Shown in pieces: positions 1-9,332 of a DNA stretch of 64,000 bases. Position numbers and translations under genes: made by a program. Origin of the DNA: SABI01 sp963677695 (GTDB taxonomy: Bacteria; Spirochaetota; Spirochaetia; Sphaerochaetales; Sphaerochaetaceae); contig CAXXUJ010000002.1 in assembly GCA_963677695.2 (NCBI GenBank), positions 682,001-746,000 of the forward strand, written 5' to 3'. A model generated the notes under the pieces. That model was not told the origin of the DNA. It made no database searches and saw nothing but the letters and a program-made list of their open reading frames with translations. Position 1 is the stretch's first letter. Each line of letters begins with the position of its first letter.

Positions 1-850
1 ATCCGTCCTTGCTCAGGATCTTGTCAGCCTGTTCCACAAGGGGTGCGACAGGAGCCATGACGAGGACATCATTGTACCCTTCTCCTCCTGTCAGGTCCAT
101 CAGGGCCTGGATAGGATCACTGGTATCCTTTGTATTAAGGTATACGAGCTTCACACCCTCTTTCGCTGCATCTTCTTCACTGAAGAGACTCTTTGCACGG
201 GCGATTCTGGCATCATCGATATCGGTGACGACAACGAGACCGGGCTTTCTGTCACAGTGGATAGCATAGTCGATGGCACCGAGACCCATCGGTCCGACAC
301 CGGCGAGGATGGCGAGGTTTCCACCTTCCACGATACCCATGTGGTGTACGTAGGAACCGCCCTTGGTGTGGTACATCGCATGGTAGGTACCGACGATACA
401 GGAAACGGGCTCAGCAAGGGAGCCGAGGAAATAGGCATCACCGTCATACTGTAGAAGACAGTTCATTTCCATCACTTCCTTGGGAATGACGATATAGGTA
501 GCATCTCCGCCGATGTACTGGAAAGAGTATCCGGGGGCATCGAGAGTGCCTTTGTAGTTGAGCGCAGGCTGGATGGAGAACTTGTTCCCTACTGTGAACT
601 GATCCTTCCAGGTTTCCCCTACTTCAAGAATCTCACCGCAGAATTCATGACCGAGCATGATGGGGTTATCAGCCACGTCATCGGGAACTCTCTTGTGATC
701 TGCACCCTGTTCTGCTGCCTTGTGGTCACTCATACATACGCTGTTCGTGACGATCTTTGCAAGGATCTCATCTTTTGTGATTGCGGGGAGTTCAAACTCC
801 TCGATTCTCAGGTCATTCTTTCCATATAAACGTACTGCACGTGTTTTCAT
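1..850 (-). CDS. Zinc-type alcohol dehydrogenase, L-sorbose-1-phosphate-reductase-like (3' truncated by window edge)
   Basis: Reading leftward from ATG at 850, an open frame of 283 codons continues off the left edge. The N-terminus (MKTRAVRLYGKNDLRIEEFE) and the following GHEFCGEI segment match the medium-chain dehydrogenase family, in particular L-sorbose-1-phosphate reductase (SorE) and relatives. The nucleotide-binding region contains AGVGPMGLGAIDYA and a DIDDARIARAK acidic turn, as expected for an NAD(P) Rossmann fold. An AGGAGG ribosome-binding site lies just upstream and overlaps the stop of the SDR gene, 10 bp away, so the two are cotranscribed as the last visible genes of the operon. 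The family oxidises or reduces polyol or ketose phosphates; the true substrate here is not known. The C-terminal part is outside the window. Confidence 0.8.
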   Translation of the reverse strand, partial: MKTRAVRLYGKNDLRIEEFELPAITKDEILAKIVTNSVCMSDHKAAEQGADHKRVPDDVADNPIMLGHEFCGEILEVGETWKDQFTVGNKFSIQPALNYKGTLDAPGYSFQYIGGDATYIVIPKEVMEMNCLLQYDGDAYFLGSLAEPVSCIVGTYHAMYHTKGGSYVHHMGIVEGGNLAILAGVGPMGLGAIDYAIHCDRKPGLVVVTDIDDARIARAKSLFSEEDAAKEGVKLVYLNTKDTSDPIQALMDLTGGEGYNDVLVMAPVAPLVEQADKILSKDG

Positions 851-860
851 TTCGAACCTC

Positions 861-2003
861 CTAGTTCAGCATGACCTGTCCGCCGGTGACGGGGACAGCC
901 TGCCCTGTTTCATATTTCTGTTCTACGATGTAACAGACTGCTCTCATTACATCCTCAGTTGTACATCCCCGTGAGATGGGGACTTTTGATTCATAAAATT
1001 TTCGCACATCATCAACGCTCTTGGCTCCGGGAACCTTGTTCGCATTGAAGTACTGCACAAACAGACCTCTCACCGGATCAGACCAGAGAGGACCGTCAAG
1101 GAAATTACCGGGACAGACAGCATTCACCTTGATATTGTCTGTGATCAACTCAAGTGCGAATGACTGGGTGAGACCGATCGTACCGAATTTCGCTCCGGCA
1201 TATGCTCCGTTCTTGTTCGATCCTTCCAGACCGCTCTTTGAACTGATAGCGATGATATCACTCATGTACGCACCCTTCGCTCCGCTGTTCTGCGCAGCGA
1301 GAACGGGTGCCGCATGCTTCGTACAGATGAAGAATCCTGTGTAGTCAACGGTCGTGACGAACTCGAAGTCCTTCAGACTCATCTCCTTCACGCTTCCCGC
1401 TCTCAGGACTCCTGCGTTGCTGATGAAGATATCGAGACCGCCTGTTACACTGACAACCTCATCCATCATCGCTTTCACAGATTCTTCGTCAGCGACATTC
1501 ACCTGCAGAGGATAAGCCACGGTTGTACCATACTCTGTATTGAGCTTGTCAGCACTCTCTTTCGCTCCGTCGATGTTCATATCAGCGATGAAAACGAAAC
1601 CACCCTCTTCAATGAGACCGGCAACCATGCCGGCACCGAATCCCTGGGCACCTCCGGTGACCAGTGAGATCTTTCCTTTCATCACATCGGCACGCTTCGA
1701 AGATCCTTTGTAATCAACAGCTCTCGAAAACGTATCAGGTGTTGAAGCTTCATCGTAGGTACAGCCGAAACGGTAGGTTTCCGTTGTTCCTTCAACAGAG
1801 GCACTGAGAGGGAATCTTCCGTTCTCCTTCACAAAGGCATCCATGGCGGAGTGGATCATGTCCACCTGCTCAGCAGCAGTCTTTTCCACTATTGAAGAGT
1901 CAAACACCACTTCTGATTCTATGCCGCTTACGCTCTTCACAAAGAGAGAGGACTCTCCATTGAAGAAGTATCCTCTAAGCAGAGGTGCTATTGAAGTACT
2001 CAT
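861..2003 (-). CDS. SDR oxidoreductase with ~105-residue N-terminal extension, sorbitol-6-phosphate 2-dehydrogenase-like
   Basis: The 380-residue product has a classical short-chain dehydrogenase domain from about residue 108: cofactor motif TGGAQGFGAG (116-125), SNAG (195-198), a serine in ISSKSG (about 253-258) and the YxxxK pair Y268/K272. It ends in VTGGQVMLN, as sorbitol-6-phosphate dehydrogenases do. Classical SDRs are about 250 residues, so roughly 105 residues are an added N-terminal domain that I do not recognise. The start codon shares one base with the stop of the PHP gene upstream (TAATG), so translation is coupled. Together with the sorbose-phosphate-reductase-like gene downstream it suggests interconversion of a polyol or ketose phosphate. 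Fold and catalytic residues are certain; substrate is inference. Confidence 0.8.
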   Translation of the reverse strand: MSTSIAPLLRGYFFNGESSLFVKSVSGIESEVVFDSSIVEKTAAEQVDMIHSAMDAFVKENGRFPLSASVEGTTETYRFGCTYDEASTPDTFSRAVDYKGSSKRADVMKGKISLVTGGAQGFGAGMVAGLIEEGGFVFIADMNIDGAKESADKLNTEYGTTVAYPLQVNVADEESVKAMMDEVVSVTGGLDIFISNAGVLRAGSVKEMSLKDFEFVTTVDYTGFFICTKHAAPVLAAQNSGAKGAYMSDIIAISSKSGLEGSNKNGAYAGAKFGTIGLTQSFALELITDNIKVNAVCPGNFLDGPLWSDPVRGLFVQYFNANKVPGAKSVDDVRKFYESKVPISRGCTTEDVMRAVCYIVEQKYETGQAVPVTGGQVMLN

Positions 2004-3352
2004 TATTTCTTCTCTCCTTTCTTTGTTTCCTGTTCAACAAGGGAAAACAGCGAAGCTGTATCACTTGCATCCATCTTCCGTGCAAGGGCACTGTACAGTG
2101 CAATTCTCTCATTCAGTGTCGATGCCACGGGGTTATCGGGGGCAAAGAGGCTGTATGAAGGATTTCTGTCGACAAGGATCTCATGTGCGACAAGCGCCCA
2201 GGCCGAATCGACAAGGTGAACCGCTTCGGGTTCGAGTAGCTCAGGACAGTTGAATGACTGTCTCGAGGAGTTGATATCGACACCGCTGATCTCCATAAGG
2301 TTGTGCTTTCTGCACAGCTGCTGAAGTCTGGCCATCTGCGCTTTCGTGTTTCTCGGCGGCATATAGGTGATTGCCGGATAGCCGGTTTCTGCCAGGAAAG
2401 CTACGAGTTCATCAAGGAAGCTGTCTTCGAATTTCTCTGCCTTCTTGTCACCGGTCACGCTCTGCTCGACATCTCCGAGGTAGGCGTAGGCGGGAATCGC
2501 ATCGATGGAGAGGGCGAAGTTCACTACATCTCTCACATCTGGAATCTCTTCGCCTGTCGGCTGGATAAAGAAACGGGGAAGGAAGGCGCTCTTCATCACT
2601 CCAAGCAGATCATACAGGTAGTGAGGGTTTGTATCATCGAGGAGGAATCCCTTGATTGTATCCTTCAGTTCCAGCTTGAGGGAAGTGGTGAGGAAGCTTA
2701 CCAGGTCCGCTTTCAAAGGGAAGGCCTTCTGCAGTTTCTTCGCGAGGGCGTAGAGAATATGGCGTTCGGTAATCTCTCCCCCCTCTTCCCATTTCGAGAT
2801 CGGAATGACTTCAGTGTCGAAGTCGATGAGTTCAATTCCCTCTTCTAAAAGAATGCCGTTCAGTGATGCCACCTGAGTACGGTTACGGCTCATTCTAGCG
2901 TTCCTGATAGGTTCGAGGAATTCCTTTACCTTGGCAACGGCACTGCTTTTCACTCCATGGACGACCATGTAGACGATTCCGGGTGAGTCGGGGTTGTTGA
3001 TCTTCTTATCGGCAAAGGGGGTGTCAAGGAAGGAGACTCTCAGCTCGAAGCCTGTTGTCGCTGCGATATTGAGAATCTGTGCCGCTTCCTTGGTCTCATC
3101 GGCTGCACTGATCGAATCATGATCGACCGAACCGACGATAGTGAGACCTGCCTTCTTCGCCTGATAGACGGCTGCGGCAGGTTCGTAGGGACTGAACGAA
3201 TAGGTGGTGTGCACATGATTGTTCACTTCAGCAAGGGAAGGGAACGTTACCGTTCCCTCCCTGATGAGTAAGTTGAGCTCTTGAGCACTCTGTATCCGTT
3301 CGCTGTATGATGGACTGTTAATCTTCAGTTCAGCGTTTTGAATACTCATCAT
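2003..3352 (-). CDS. PHP-domain phosphoesterase
   Basis: The 449-residue product carries polymerase and histidinol phosphatase (PHP) metal-binding motifs: NNHVHTTYSF (H46, H48), VDHDS (D77, H78, D79), a glutamate in GFELR (about 103), a histidine in VVHGV and a late aspartate in SGVDINSS. Such proteins are metal-dependent phosphoesterases. There is no polymerase or histidine-biosynthesis neighbour, so a small-molecule phosphatase acting on the pathway served by this operon is the likeliest role. The gene overlaps the E1 gene by 4 bp (ATGA) and shares a base with the SDR start, placing it inside the cotranscribed unit. Two ATGs are adjacent at 3352 and 3349; either could be used. Confidence 0.72.
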   Translation of the reverse strand: MMSIQNAELKINSPSYSERIQSAQELNLLIREGTVTFPSLAEVNNHVHTTYSFSPYEPAAAVYQAKKAGLTIVGSVDHDSISAADETKEAAQILNIAATTGFELRVSFLDTPFADKKINNPDSPGIVYMVVHGVKSSAVAKVKEFLEPIRNARMSRNRTQVASLNGILLEEGIELIDFDTEVIPISKWEEGGEITERHILYALAKKLQKAFPLKADLVSFLTTSLKLELKDTIKGFLLDDTNPHYLYDLLGVMKSAFLPRFFIQPTGEEIPDVRDVVNFALSIDAIPAYAYLGDVEQSVTGDKKAEKFEDSFLDELVAFLAETGYPAITYMPPRNTKAQMARLQQLCRKHNLMEISGVDINSSRQSFNCPELLEPEAVHLVDSAWALVAHEILVDRNPSYSLFAPDNPVASTLNERIALYSALARKMDASDTASLFSLVEQETKKGEKK

Positions 3353-5805
3353 ACCCCCTTCTGAGACTGTCTGAGGAATTCTCCGTCACTCATATTCTTC
3401 ACTGCCTTGCGGTTCGCAATGGGGAGGATCTGTTCGTTGAGAGCATCCACGATAGAATCAACCTGCGGGAAGTAGAGTTCTTCCATCTCTGCAGGAGGAG
3501 TGATCCAGTTACGGCTTCCTACGACAACGGGAGGTGCATCGAGGTAGTCGAATGCGAGACGTGAGATATTGGCCGACACGGTCTGGAGGTAGGAACCTCT
3601 TTCGCTGCTGTCTGTGACAAGGATAACCTTACCGGTCTTCTTGATCGATTCAATAATCTTTTCGTACTTGAGGGGATTGATCCATCTCAGGTCGATTACT
3701 TCACTGCTGATACCGTACTCTTCGCGGAGGGTTTTCTCAGCTGCCATACAGGTGTACAGTGACGGCCCGAGTGCGATGAGGGTAAGGTCTGTTCCTTCCA
3801 CTCTCACTGCCGGTTCACCTTCAGGGATCTCATAGTAGCCTTCAGGGACACCTGCTTTCTCGAACTGTTCACCGATTCCGTAGAGCTTCTGGCTTTCAAA
3901 GAAGACAACGGGGTCGGTTCCTCTCAGCGCATAGTTGAGCATACCCTTCACATCATAGGGAGTTGCCGGGTACATCGCCTTGAGACCGGGGACAGAAGCA
4001 ACCATGCTGGTCCATTCCTGTGAGTGCTGTGCACCGTACTTATTACCTACCGATACTCTCAGTACGAGAGGCATGGTAAGAGCGCCTGCAGACATGCTCT
4101 GCCACTTGGGCATCTGGTTGAACACTTCATCACCGGCGCAGCCGAGGAAGTCACAGTACATCAGTTCGACAACTGCTCTACCACCGCTCATAGCATACCC
4201 GACACCGGAACCGACGATACCTGACTCACTGATCGGTGAGTTGAAGAATCTATGGTACGGAAGGAGTTCAGTAAGACCTCTGTAACAGGCGAATGCACCG
4301 CCCCAGTCTCTGTGGTCTTCACCGTAGGCTACCATGGTCGGGTCCTTGGTGAAACGATAGACCATGGCTTCGAAGACAGCGTCTCTGTACTGGTACTGAC
4401 GTGATGCGCTGAGTTCCTTTCCGTTTTCATCGTAGGCGTAGCGGCTTCTTCGTGCAATCTGCTTCACTCGTGCGTTGTCTTCAACCTTCTCGAGGAGTTC
4501 CGGTTCTGCATCGTCGTACGCTTCAACAGTACCTTCGCTGAACATGACAGATTCGATGAAGTCTCCATCAACCATGGGAGAGATCTCATCGTCGACTGTG
4601 AGGGTAAGTGCCTGCTTGATCTTTGCAAGTACTTCATTTCTCATCTCTTCGAGATCCTTCTCTGAGGCAACCTTGTTCTCTACAAGGTACGCCCCGTACC
4701 CGATAATCGGGTCCTGGTCGCGGAATGCGTCCACTTCTTCCTTGGTTCTGTAGGTCATGGCATCTGAAGGTGAGTGACCGCTGAAACGGTAGGTGATCGT
4801 ATCCATAAAGACAGGTCCGTCACCATTGACAAGGATCTCCTTCTTACGTGCTGTCGCTTCTGCGACTGCAAGGGGGTTGAAGCCGTCGACACGTTCTGCA
4901 TGCATTGAAGAGGGGTTCACTCCGCTTCCGATACGTGCGTGGATACCGACTCCGCTTGTTTCACCGACAGGCTGTCCGCCCATGCCGTAGAAGTTATTGA
5001 AGACGTTGATCATGTAGGGAGGTGCACCTTTGTTTTCATCCCAGAGGGTTTTGTACTGGTCCATGGCAGCCATGTTCATAGCTTCCCAGACCGGTCCGCG
5101 TGCGAGTGAGCCGTCACCGATGTTTGCAATGACAATACCCTTCTTGCGGTTTACTTTCTTGTAGAGAGCTGAACCGAAAGCGATGGTACCGCTTCCTCCG
5201 ACGATTGCGTTGTTGGGCATTGAACCGAAGGGGGCGAAGAAGGTGTGCATCGAGCCGCCGAGACCGCGTGAGAAACCGGTTCCCTTCGCATAGATCTCAG
5301 CGAGGGTTCCGTAGATGATGAAGTTGATTGCAGTGTCCTTCACATCTTTTCCCTTGAAGTGAGCATCGATCACCTTGTAGGTATCGCCTTCCATGAATTC
5401 CTTGATGATGGTTTCAATGTCGGCATCCTCCATCTTATCGATGGCTGAGAGACATTTGGCGAGGATCTCGCCGTGGGAGCGGTGGGAACCGAAGATGAAG
5501 TCTTCAGGGTCGAGGTTCATCGACTGACCGACTGCTGCACTCTCCTGTCCGATGGAAAGGTGTGCGGGTCCCTTGTGGTTGTAGGAGATCCCTTCGTAGA
5601 CACCCTCTTTCTTGATGGCATCGAGCATCGTCTCGAACTCTCTGATGACGACCATGTCGTAGTAGACCTTCTTGAGTCTCTTCTCACCGTAGGTCTTGAG
5701 TTCCTTCTTGATGTCACTCTTGTACTGGTTCACAGGAATGGCATTGATCTTCATTTCCTGACTTTCTCTTACTTTGATAGGGTCAAATGATATCTGTCTT
5801 GACAT
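3349..5805 (-). CDS. 2-oxoacid dehydrogenase E1, fused alpha and beta subunits (thiamine diphosphate dependent)
   Basis: An 818-residue protein joining an E1-alpha half (about 25-420) to an E1-beta half (about 480-800). The alpha half has HRSHGEILAK, GGSMHTFF and the ThDP/Mg motif starting at GDGSLARG and ending in NNFYGMGG. The beta half has AYGEDHRDWGGAF, PISESGIVG and TDSSERGS. This is the branched-chain/acetoin type E1 rather than the AceE type, and fusion of the two subunits is known in several bacterial lineages. It catalyses the decarboxylation and reductive acylation of E2-bound lipoate. It is encoded with E2 and E3 under a DeoR regulator. The start has GAGGTGA about 10 bp upstream. 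Substrate (pyruvate, acetoin, branched-chain or a sugar-derived 2-oxoacid) cannot be read from sequence. Confidence 0.9.
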   Translation of the reverse strand: MSRQISFDPIKVRESQEMKINAIPVNQYKSDIKKELKTYGEKRLKKVYYDMVVIREFETMLDAIKKEGVYEGISYNHKGPAHLSIGQESAAVGQSMNLDPEDFIFGSHRSHGEILAKCLSAIDKMEDADIETIIKEFMEGDTYKVIDAHFKGKDVKDTAINFIIYGTLAEIYAKGTGFSRGLGGSMHTFFAPFGSMPNNAIVGGSGTIAFGSALYKKVNRKKGIVIANIGDGSLARGPVWEAMNMAAMDQYKTLWDENKGAPPYMINVFNNFYGMGGQPVGETSGVGIHARIGSGVNPSSMHAERVDGFNPLAVAEATARKKEILVNGDGPVFMDTITYRFSGHSPSDAMTYRTKEEVDAFRDQDPIIGYGAYLVENKVASEKDLEEMRNEVLAKIKQALTLTVDDEISPMVDGDFIESVMFSEGTVEAYDDAEPELLEKVEDNARVKQIARRSRYAYDENGKELSASRQYQYRDAVFEAMVYRFTKDPTMVAYGEDHRDWGGAFACYRGLTELLPYHRFFNSPISESGIVGSGVGYAMSGGRAVVELMYCDFLGCAGDEVFNQMPKWQSMSAGALTMPLVLRVSVGNKYGAQHSQEWTSMVASVPGLKAMYPATPYDVKGMLNYALRGTDPVVFFESQKLYGIGEQFEKAGVPEGYYEIPEGEPAVRVEGTDLTLIALGPSLYTCMAAEKTLREEYGISSEVIDLRWINPLKYEKIIESIKKTGKVILVTDSSERGSYLQTVSANISRLAFDYLDAPPVVVGSRNWITPPAEMEELYFPQVDSIVDALNEQILPIANRKAVKNMSDGEFLRQSQKGV

Positions 5806-5842
5806 ACTGTTTATCTCACCTCTTTATTGAGTTATTTTTTTC

Positions 5843-7186
5843 TTACATCAGAGAGACGATAGTCTCTTTCAATACTTCCGACACACTCGGGTGAGGGAAG
5901 ACCACTTCGTTTATCTCTTCAATTCTCAGTTCACTCTCAATGATGATCGCAGCTGCGAAGATCATCTCTGAAGCATAGGGTCCGATCATCTGGATACCGA
6001 GAACCACACGGCTCTCCTCATCGACAACGACCTTGCACAGCCCTGCTGCCTTTTTACCGTTCTCAGCGAGGAAACGACCGTTCGATCTCATCTGCTGGGA
6101 AGCTGTCTTCACAGCATACCCTCGGCTTACAGCCTCGGCTTCTGTGAGTCCGCATCCTGCGACCTCGGGTTGTGTGTAGACCGCCCAGGGAATCGCGTCA
6201 TAACGCATTCTCTGCTTTTTGTTGCCGTAGAGGTTGTTCACTGCCACTTCAGCCATGCGTGATGCGCTGTGAGCGAGAAGGGATTTTCCGTTCACATCAC
6301 CGATAGCGTAGATGCCGGGAATATTGGTCTTAAGCACATCGTCGACAACGACTGCACGACGGTCGATGAATACCCCGAGCTGGTCAGCAAAGGCCGTGTT
6401 CGGCATTCTTCCGGTACTCATCAGAACCAGGTCGGCTTCAGCCAGTCCTTCCTTTCCATTCTTGTCGGTGTAAGTGACTGCCTTCTCATCAATCTTCATC
6501 ACCCTGCAGGAAAGCTTGAAGTCGACATCCTTCATCTCCCTTCTCAGGAGCTTCGCGATCTGTGCATCGGCCATCGGGATGATCTCTTCTGTCATCTCGA
6601 TAACAGTGACTTTCACTCCGAGAGTTGAGAACACTGCTGCGAATTCCACTCCGATGACTCCGCCGCCGATGACGGCGAGTTTTTTGGGGAGGGTCTCAAG
6701 TGAAAGGATCTCGGTGCTGGTGACGACGTGCGGAAGTTTCGCCCCTTCGATCGGGATCATGGCTGAGGAGGAGCCGGTTGCGATGATGATCGCATCACTT
6801 GTATAAGTTTCACCGTTCACGGTGACGCTCTTGTCTTTGTTTCCTACGGCTTCGCCGAAGACGACATCAACATTGGCGCTTTTCATCAGATAGGCGATAC
6901 CTTTCTGGAGGGTATCGATAGTCTCACCCTTCCACTTCATCGCTGCAGCGAGGTCGAATGAGACATCACCTGTGATCACACCCTTTTCGGCTGAGTGGAG
7001 CGCATGTTCATACAGTTTCGCTGAGTTGAGAAGACTCTTGGTGGGGATACATCCCCAGTTGGTACATACACCGCCGAGAGCGTCCTTCTCTATGATAAGG
7101 ACCTTCTTCCCGAGGTGACCGGCCTTGTGGGCCGCTTCATATCCTCCGGGACCGGAACCGACTACTATAAGATCATAATGTGCCAT
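5843..7186 (-). CDS. lpdA: Dihydrolipoyl dehydrogenase (E3)
   Basis: The 447-residue flavoprotein shows the FAD-binding motif VVGSGPGGYEAA near the N-terminus, the redox-active disulfide in GGVCTNWGCIPTK (C41 and C46), the NAD-binding VIGGGVIGVEFA motif, a second FAD motif IYAIGDVNG and the C-terminal catalytic HPSVSE (His-Glu pair donated to the partner subunit). Length is slightly short for the family (about 460) but complete. It reoxidises the lipoyl arm of E2. It lies 9 bp after the E2 gene and upstream of E1, so the complex is encoded in the order E2, E3, E1. As there is no other E3 in the window, it may also serve other complexes. Confidence 0.95.
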   Translation of the reverse strand: MAHYDLIVVGSGPGGYEAAHKAGHLGKKVLIIEKDALGGVCTNWGCIPTKSLLNSAKLYEHALHSAEKGVITGDVSFDLAAAMKWKGETIDTLQKGIAYLMKSANVDVVFGEAVGNKDKSVTVNGETYTSDAIIIATGSSSAMIPIEGAKLPHVVTSTEILSLETLPKKLAVIGGGVIGVEFAAVFSTLGVKVTVIEMTEEIIPMADAQIAKLLRREMKDVDFKLSCRVMKIDEKAVTYTDKNGKEGLAEADLVLMSTGRMPNTAFADQLGVFIDRRAVVVDDVLKTNIPGIYAIGDVNGKSLLAHSASRMAEVAVNNLYGNKKQRMRYDAIPWAVYTQPEVAGCGLTEAEAVSRGYAVKTASQQMRSNGRFLAENGKKAAGLCKVVVDEESRVVLGIQMIGPYASEMIFAAAIIIESELRIEEINEVVFPHPSVSEVLKETIVSLM

Positions 7187-7195
7187 TCTATCCTC

Positions 7196-8530
7196 CTACA
7201 GTGCCATCATCAGTTCGATATCTGCGATATTCTGAGAAAGGGCCTTGAGGAACCGTGCACCGGGAGCTCCGTCCACCGCCATATGGTTGATGGTGAGTGA
7301 GAGTCCGATATGTGGAACGAAGGTGACATCGTCACCGCCGGTTCCTACCGGTTTGAGGGCAATTTCACCTACGCCGAGTATTGCGACTTCGGGAATATTG
7401 ATCACGGGAGTGAAGGTATCGACACCCATGGCACCTACATTGGAAACGGTGAAGGTGGAACCTGTAAGGTCCTCTGCCTGAGCCTTTCCTTCGATAGCCT
7501 TCGCCGCAAGACGCTTGGACTCATCACTGAGCTCTTTCAGGCTTCTTACGTCGGCATAGGAGACAACGGGAACGAGGAGTCCCTTGGGTGTATCACAGGC
7601 AAAGCCGAGGTGAACATTGGGGAATTCGGTGATTGCTTCCATGGAGAAGTGGGCATTCATATAGGGGAACTCTTTGAGAGTTCTCGATACTGCGAACATC
7701 ACCATGTCGTTGATGCTCACTCTGTTCATGCCGAGCTCTTCCCTGCTGTTCTTCAGTTTATTTCTGAGATTCTGCAGGCCGCGTGCATCGGCATAGGCAT
7801 TGAGGGTGAACTGGGCTGTGGTATCGAGTGATTCCTTCATTCTCTGAGCTGTCACCTTTCTGACACCTCTGACAGGCTTGACTGTCACCTCAGCAGCTGC
7901 TGCTGCGGGAGCGGGGCTTTCACCGCGACTGATAAGATCCTTCATCAGGATTCTGCCGCCGATACCGCTTCCGGTTTCAGGAAGAGCTGCGCCTGTTGCA
8001 AGGGCCGCTTCCTTTGCTGCGGGAGATACAGAAGCAGAACGGGCTGCCGCAGAGATCACATCACGTTCAATGATCCGACCCTTCGGTCCAGTGGGAGCGA
8101 TGCCGTCAAGGGAGATCCCCTCTTTGGTCGCACGCTGCTTTGCTCTTGGAGAGGCTGCAAGGCCTGATTCTGCAGTGACTGCAGGGGCCGCTTCAGGTGC
8201 CGCTGCCGCTTCAGGAGCAGGAGCTGAAGCAGGTTCAGCTTTCTTTTCTTCTGCGGCAGGTGCCGGACCGGCTGCGGCCGTATAGCTTTCACCAGCGTCA
8301 CCGACAGCGAGGATAGGCTGCATGACGGGAACTTCATCCCCCTCATTCCACAGGAGTGCAAGGACTGTACCTTCTGCAGTTGATTCGACTTCAATAGTCG
8401 ACTTGTCGGTTTCAGCCTCACAGAGGATGTCACCGGTGGAGACCGTGTCTCCGACCTTTACCTTCCATTCCAGTAGAATACATGCTTCTACACTGTTGCC
8501 CTGTTTGGGCATCACTACTTCAGTAGCCAT
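7196..8530 (-). CDS. Dihydrolipoamide acyltransferase (E2)
   Basis: The 444-residue protein has one N-terminal lipoyl domain with the modified lysine in ETDKSTIE (K43), an Ala/Pro linker (about 85-120), a peripheral-subunit-binding domain (about 125-160, with PRAKQRATKEG and GPKGRIIERD), a second shorter copy (about 170-200, with AAKEAALATG and GGRILMKD), another Ala/Pro hinge and a catalytic domain (about 218-444) ending with HMAVDG (H416, D420). It forms the core of the 2-oxoacid dehydrogenase complex and transfers the acyl group from lipoate to CoA. Two E3/E1-binding modules with one lipoyl domain is less usual and may relate to the fused E1. The start is preceded by a ribosome-binding site and lies 20 bp after the DeoR gene. 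Confidence 0.92.
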   Translation of the reverse strand: MATEVVMPKQGNSVEACILLEWKVKVGDTVSTGDILCEAETDKSTIEVESTAEGTVLALLWNEGDEVPVMQPILAVGDAGESYTAAAGPAPAAEEKKAEPASAPAPEAAAAPEAAPAVTAESGLAASPRAKQRATKEGISLDGIAPTGPKGRIIERDVISAAARSASVSPAAKEAALATGAALPETGSGIGGRILMKDLISRGESPAPAAAAAEVTVKPVRGVRKVTAQRMKESLDTTAQFTLNAYADARGLQNLRNKLKNSREELGMNRVSINDMVMFAVSRTLKEFPYMNAHFSMEAITEFPNVHLGFACDTPKGLLVPVVSYADVRSLKELSDESKRLAAKAIEGKAQAEDLTGSTFTVSNVGAMGVDTFTPVINIPEVAILGVGEIALKPVGTGGDDVTFVPHIGLSLTINHMAVDGAPGARFLKALSQNIADIELMMAL

Positions 8531-8550
8531 CTTTTTCTCCCTTGAATCAG

Positions 8551-9306
8551 TTATTCAGCAAGCAAGAGCTCAATATTCATATCTTCTATCCGATGGCGTG
8601 CTTCAGAGGGAAGCCTGTCATCGGTAATAATCACATCAATCTCATCGAGATTGAAGATTCGTACAAAACCGACCTGATCGAACTTCGAGGAGTCGGCGAC
8701 AATCACCCTCTTTGCACCCTGGCCGCACATGCGGCGCACGATCTCGGCATTCTCGGTCAGATGGGTGGTAAGACCGTGGGTAAGAGAAAATCCGTCAGTA
8801 CCTGCGAAGGTGATCCCGACGTGGTAGTGTTCCAGCTGCCCGAGTGCTATGGGACCGACAAGGGCCTCTGCAGAGGGACGGAACTCACCACCCACGACAG
8901 TGAGTGAGATGGTGGGGTTGCTTCGCATATAAGGAAGGAGGAGTGTCGAGTTCGTAACGATCTGTATATCTCTCTTTCCATAGAGATACTTCGCGATCAG
9001 CGCACTGGTCGTACCGTTCGTGATCATGATCTTCTCCCCGTCGCTCACCATATTCGCAGCGATCTGGGCGATCTTGTTCTTGTATTCGGTATTACTGTTC
9101 TGTTTTTCAAGAAAATAGGGGTTATAGGCTGAAGTGGCTGTACCGTGTGATCGGATGATCATTCCCTTCGCTTCCAGTGAACGGAGATCACTTCTGATCG
9201 TCACAGCTGAAACGCCGATACGGTCGGAAAGGGATGAAACAGCAACTTCGCCTTCGGCTACTATGAGTGAGAGTATATCCTGTTCTCTGTTGGAAAGTCC
9301 TACCAT
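8551..9306 (-). CDS. DeoR/GlpR-family transcriptional repressor
   Basis: The 251-residue protein has the DeoR N-terminal winged helix (about 4-57, SNREQDILSLI, then VSAVTIRSDLRSLE) and the sugar-isomerase-like effector domain with ITNGTTSALIAKYL, VVGGEFRP and VADSSKF. Members bind phosphorylated sugars and repress catabolic operons. As the first gene of the operon for the 2-oxoacid dehydrogenase complex, PHP protein and two dehydrogenases, it is the expected local, self-regulated repressor. This supports a sugar-phosphate or polyol-phosphate inducer for the whole operon. Candidate direct-repeat binding sites overlap its promoter at 9333-9377. Confidence 0.93.
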   Translation of the reverse strand: MVGLSNREQDILSLIVAEGEVAVSSLSDRIGVSAVTIRSDLRSLEAKGMIIRSHGTATSAYNPYFLEKQNSNTEYKNKIAQIAANMVSDGEKIMITNGTTSALIAKYLYGKRDIQIVTNSTLLLPYMRSNPTISLTVVGGEFRPSAEALVGPIALGQLEHYHVGITFAGTDGFSLTHGLTTHLTENAEIVRRMCGQGAKRVIVADSSKFDQVGFVRIFNLDEIDVIITDDRLPSEARHRIEDMNIELLLAE

Positions 9307-9332
9307 CTGTTTTCAATTCTCTTTTGAAGTAT

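Noticed and set aside
7878..8285. 135-codon Ala/Pro-rich frame opposite the E2 gene
   Set aside because: It mirrors the alanine-rich hinge of E2 on the other strand and has no support as a gene.
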